A program made the position numbers and the translations under genes. Shown piece after piece: positions 6,673 to 6,877 of a stretch of DNA of 6,877 nucleotides. Each line of letters opens with the position of its first letter. The first letter of the stretch is position 1. The DNA is from Acholeplasma sp. (GTDB taxonomy: Bacteria; Bacillota_I; Bacilli_A; Acholeplasmatales; Acholeplasmataceae): the NCBI GenBank assembly GCA_012837395.1, contig DURF01000213.1:1-6877 (forward strand). The letters are read 5' to 3'. The notes under the pieces were generated by a model, which was not told the DNA's origin, made no database searches, and worked only from the letters and a program-made list of their open reading frames with translations.

Positions 6673-6877
6673 TTATTTTTCAATTTCATCTAATAGTTTT
6701 CTTACACTACCATCATCATAAACTTCGCTATTACCAAATAATACAATCTTTTCACTAATAACATAAGTTTCACCTTCAATTGCATAAACAACCCCTGATA
6801 AAAACGCAATTACTTTATTAGCATTATCAACATCAATTGTTTCTAAATTAATAATTAAAGGATTTCCATTAATAACA
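6673..6877 (-). CDS. sepF: Cell division protein SepF, C-terminal part (5' end beyond the window)
   Basis: The last 67 codons of a gene enter from the right edge and end in TAA at 6673-6675. The translation contains NPLIINLETIDVDNANKVIAF, then FLSGVVYAIEG and an ISEKIVLFG strand, matching the SepF (DUF552) core as in Bacillus SepF (FLNG-YAVGG-IFLC). SepF binds FtsZ and, through an N-terminal amphipathic helix not visible here, tethers the Z-ring to the membrane. The Gly-containing turn FLSG of the core dimer is intact. The Lys/Glu-rich end (KLLDEIEK) is short. In Bacillus sepF and ileS are neighbours but separated by ylmG, ylmH and divIVA. Here ileS follows directly, with the T-box beginning about 8 bases after the sepF stop. 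Confidence 0.88.
   Translation of the reverse strand, partial: VINGNPLIINLETIDVDNANKVIAFLSGVVYAIEGETYVISEKIVLFGNSEVYDDGSVRKLLDEIEK

Noticed and set aside
6715..6746. Promoter for ileS inside sepF (TTGTAT and TATGAT)
   Set aside because: The spacing is 20 bases and the -35 is poor. In A+T-rich coding sequence this is no better than chance, so it is not listed as a feature.

Overview
The window comes from an A+T-rich bacterium (roughly 70% A+T by eye) of the low-GC Firmicutes/Mollicutes side. All genes lie on the minus strand, so transcription runs from the right edge to the left edge. Every tryptophan codon I checked is TGG, and two genes (ileS, deoC) end in TGA. UGA is therefore a stop, which argues against Mycoplasma or Spiroplasma. 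It fits Acholeplasma-like Mollicutes, Izemoplasma-like lineages or Erysipelotrichia-like Firmicutes. The exact taxon is not decidable from sequence reading alone.

In transcription order the layout is as follows. (1) The 3' end of sepF, an FtsZ-anchoring cell division gene, is cut by the right edge. (2) A complete isoleucine T-box riboswitch follows (6469-6665) with AUC specifier, T-box bulge, antiterminator and terminator. (3) ileS encodes isoleucyl-tRNA synthetase. (4) surE encodes a 5'/3'-nucleotidase and overlaps ileS by 4 bases. (5) A good sigma-A-type promoter sits in the 3' end of surE. (6) Next comes an unrecognised 284-residue protein. (7) It is followed by a YczE/YitT-like membrane protein. 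(8) deoC encodes deoxyribose-phosphate aldolase. (9) deoD encodes purine nucleoside phosphorylase. (10) A hairpin at the left edge probably terminates the unit.

Functionally there are two themes. The T-box senses uncharged tRNA-Ile and lets transcription proceed into ileS, and by the 4-base overlap into surE. The lower half is a nucleoside catabolism and salvage unit: SurE dephosphorylates nucleoside monophosphates, DeoD phosphorolyses purine (deoxy)nucleosides to base plus (deoxy)ribose-1-phosphate, and DeoC cleaves deoxyribose-5-phosphate to acetaldehyde and glyceraldehyde-3-phosphate. The phosphopentomutase (deoB) linking the last two steps is not in the window. Two tightly packed genes, one unknown and one membrane protein, sit inside this unit.

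The points most worth a second look are the T-box architecture (no room for Stem II or the IIA/B pseudoknot), an ileS Shine-Dalgarno sequence 30 nt from the start codon with a perfect hairpin between them, a repeated TTAAGGA shared by the terminator arm and that Shine-Dalgarno, and the uncharacterised gene pair in the deo operon. I found no mobile element, CRISPR array, tRNA or rRNA. No gene-free stretch exceeds 300 bases; the longest (6429-6672) is the T-box leader.
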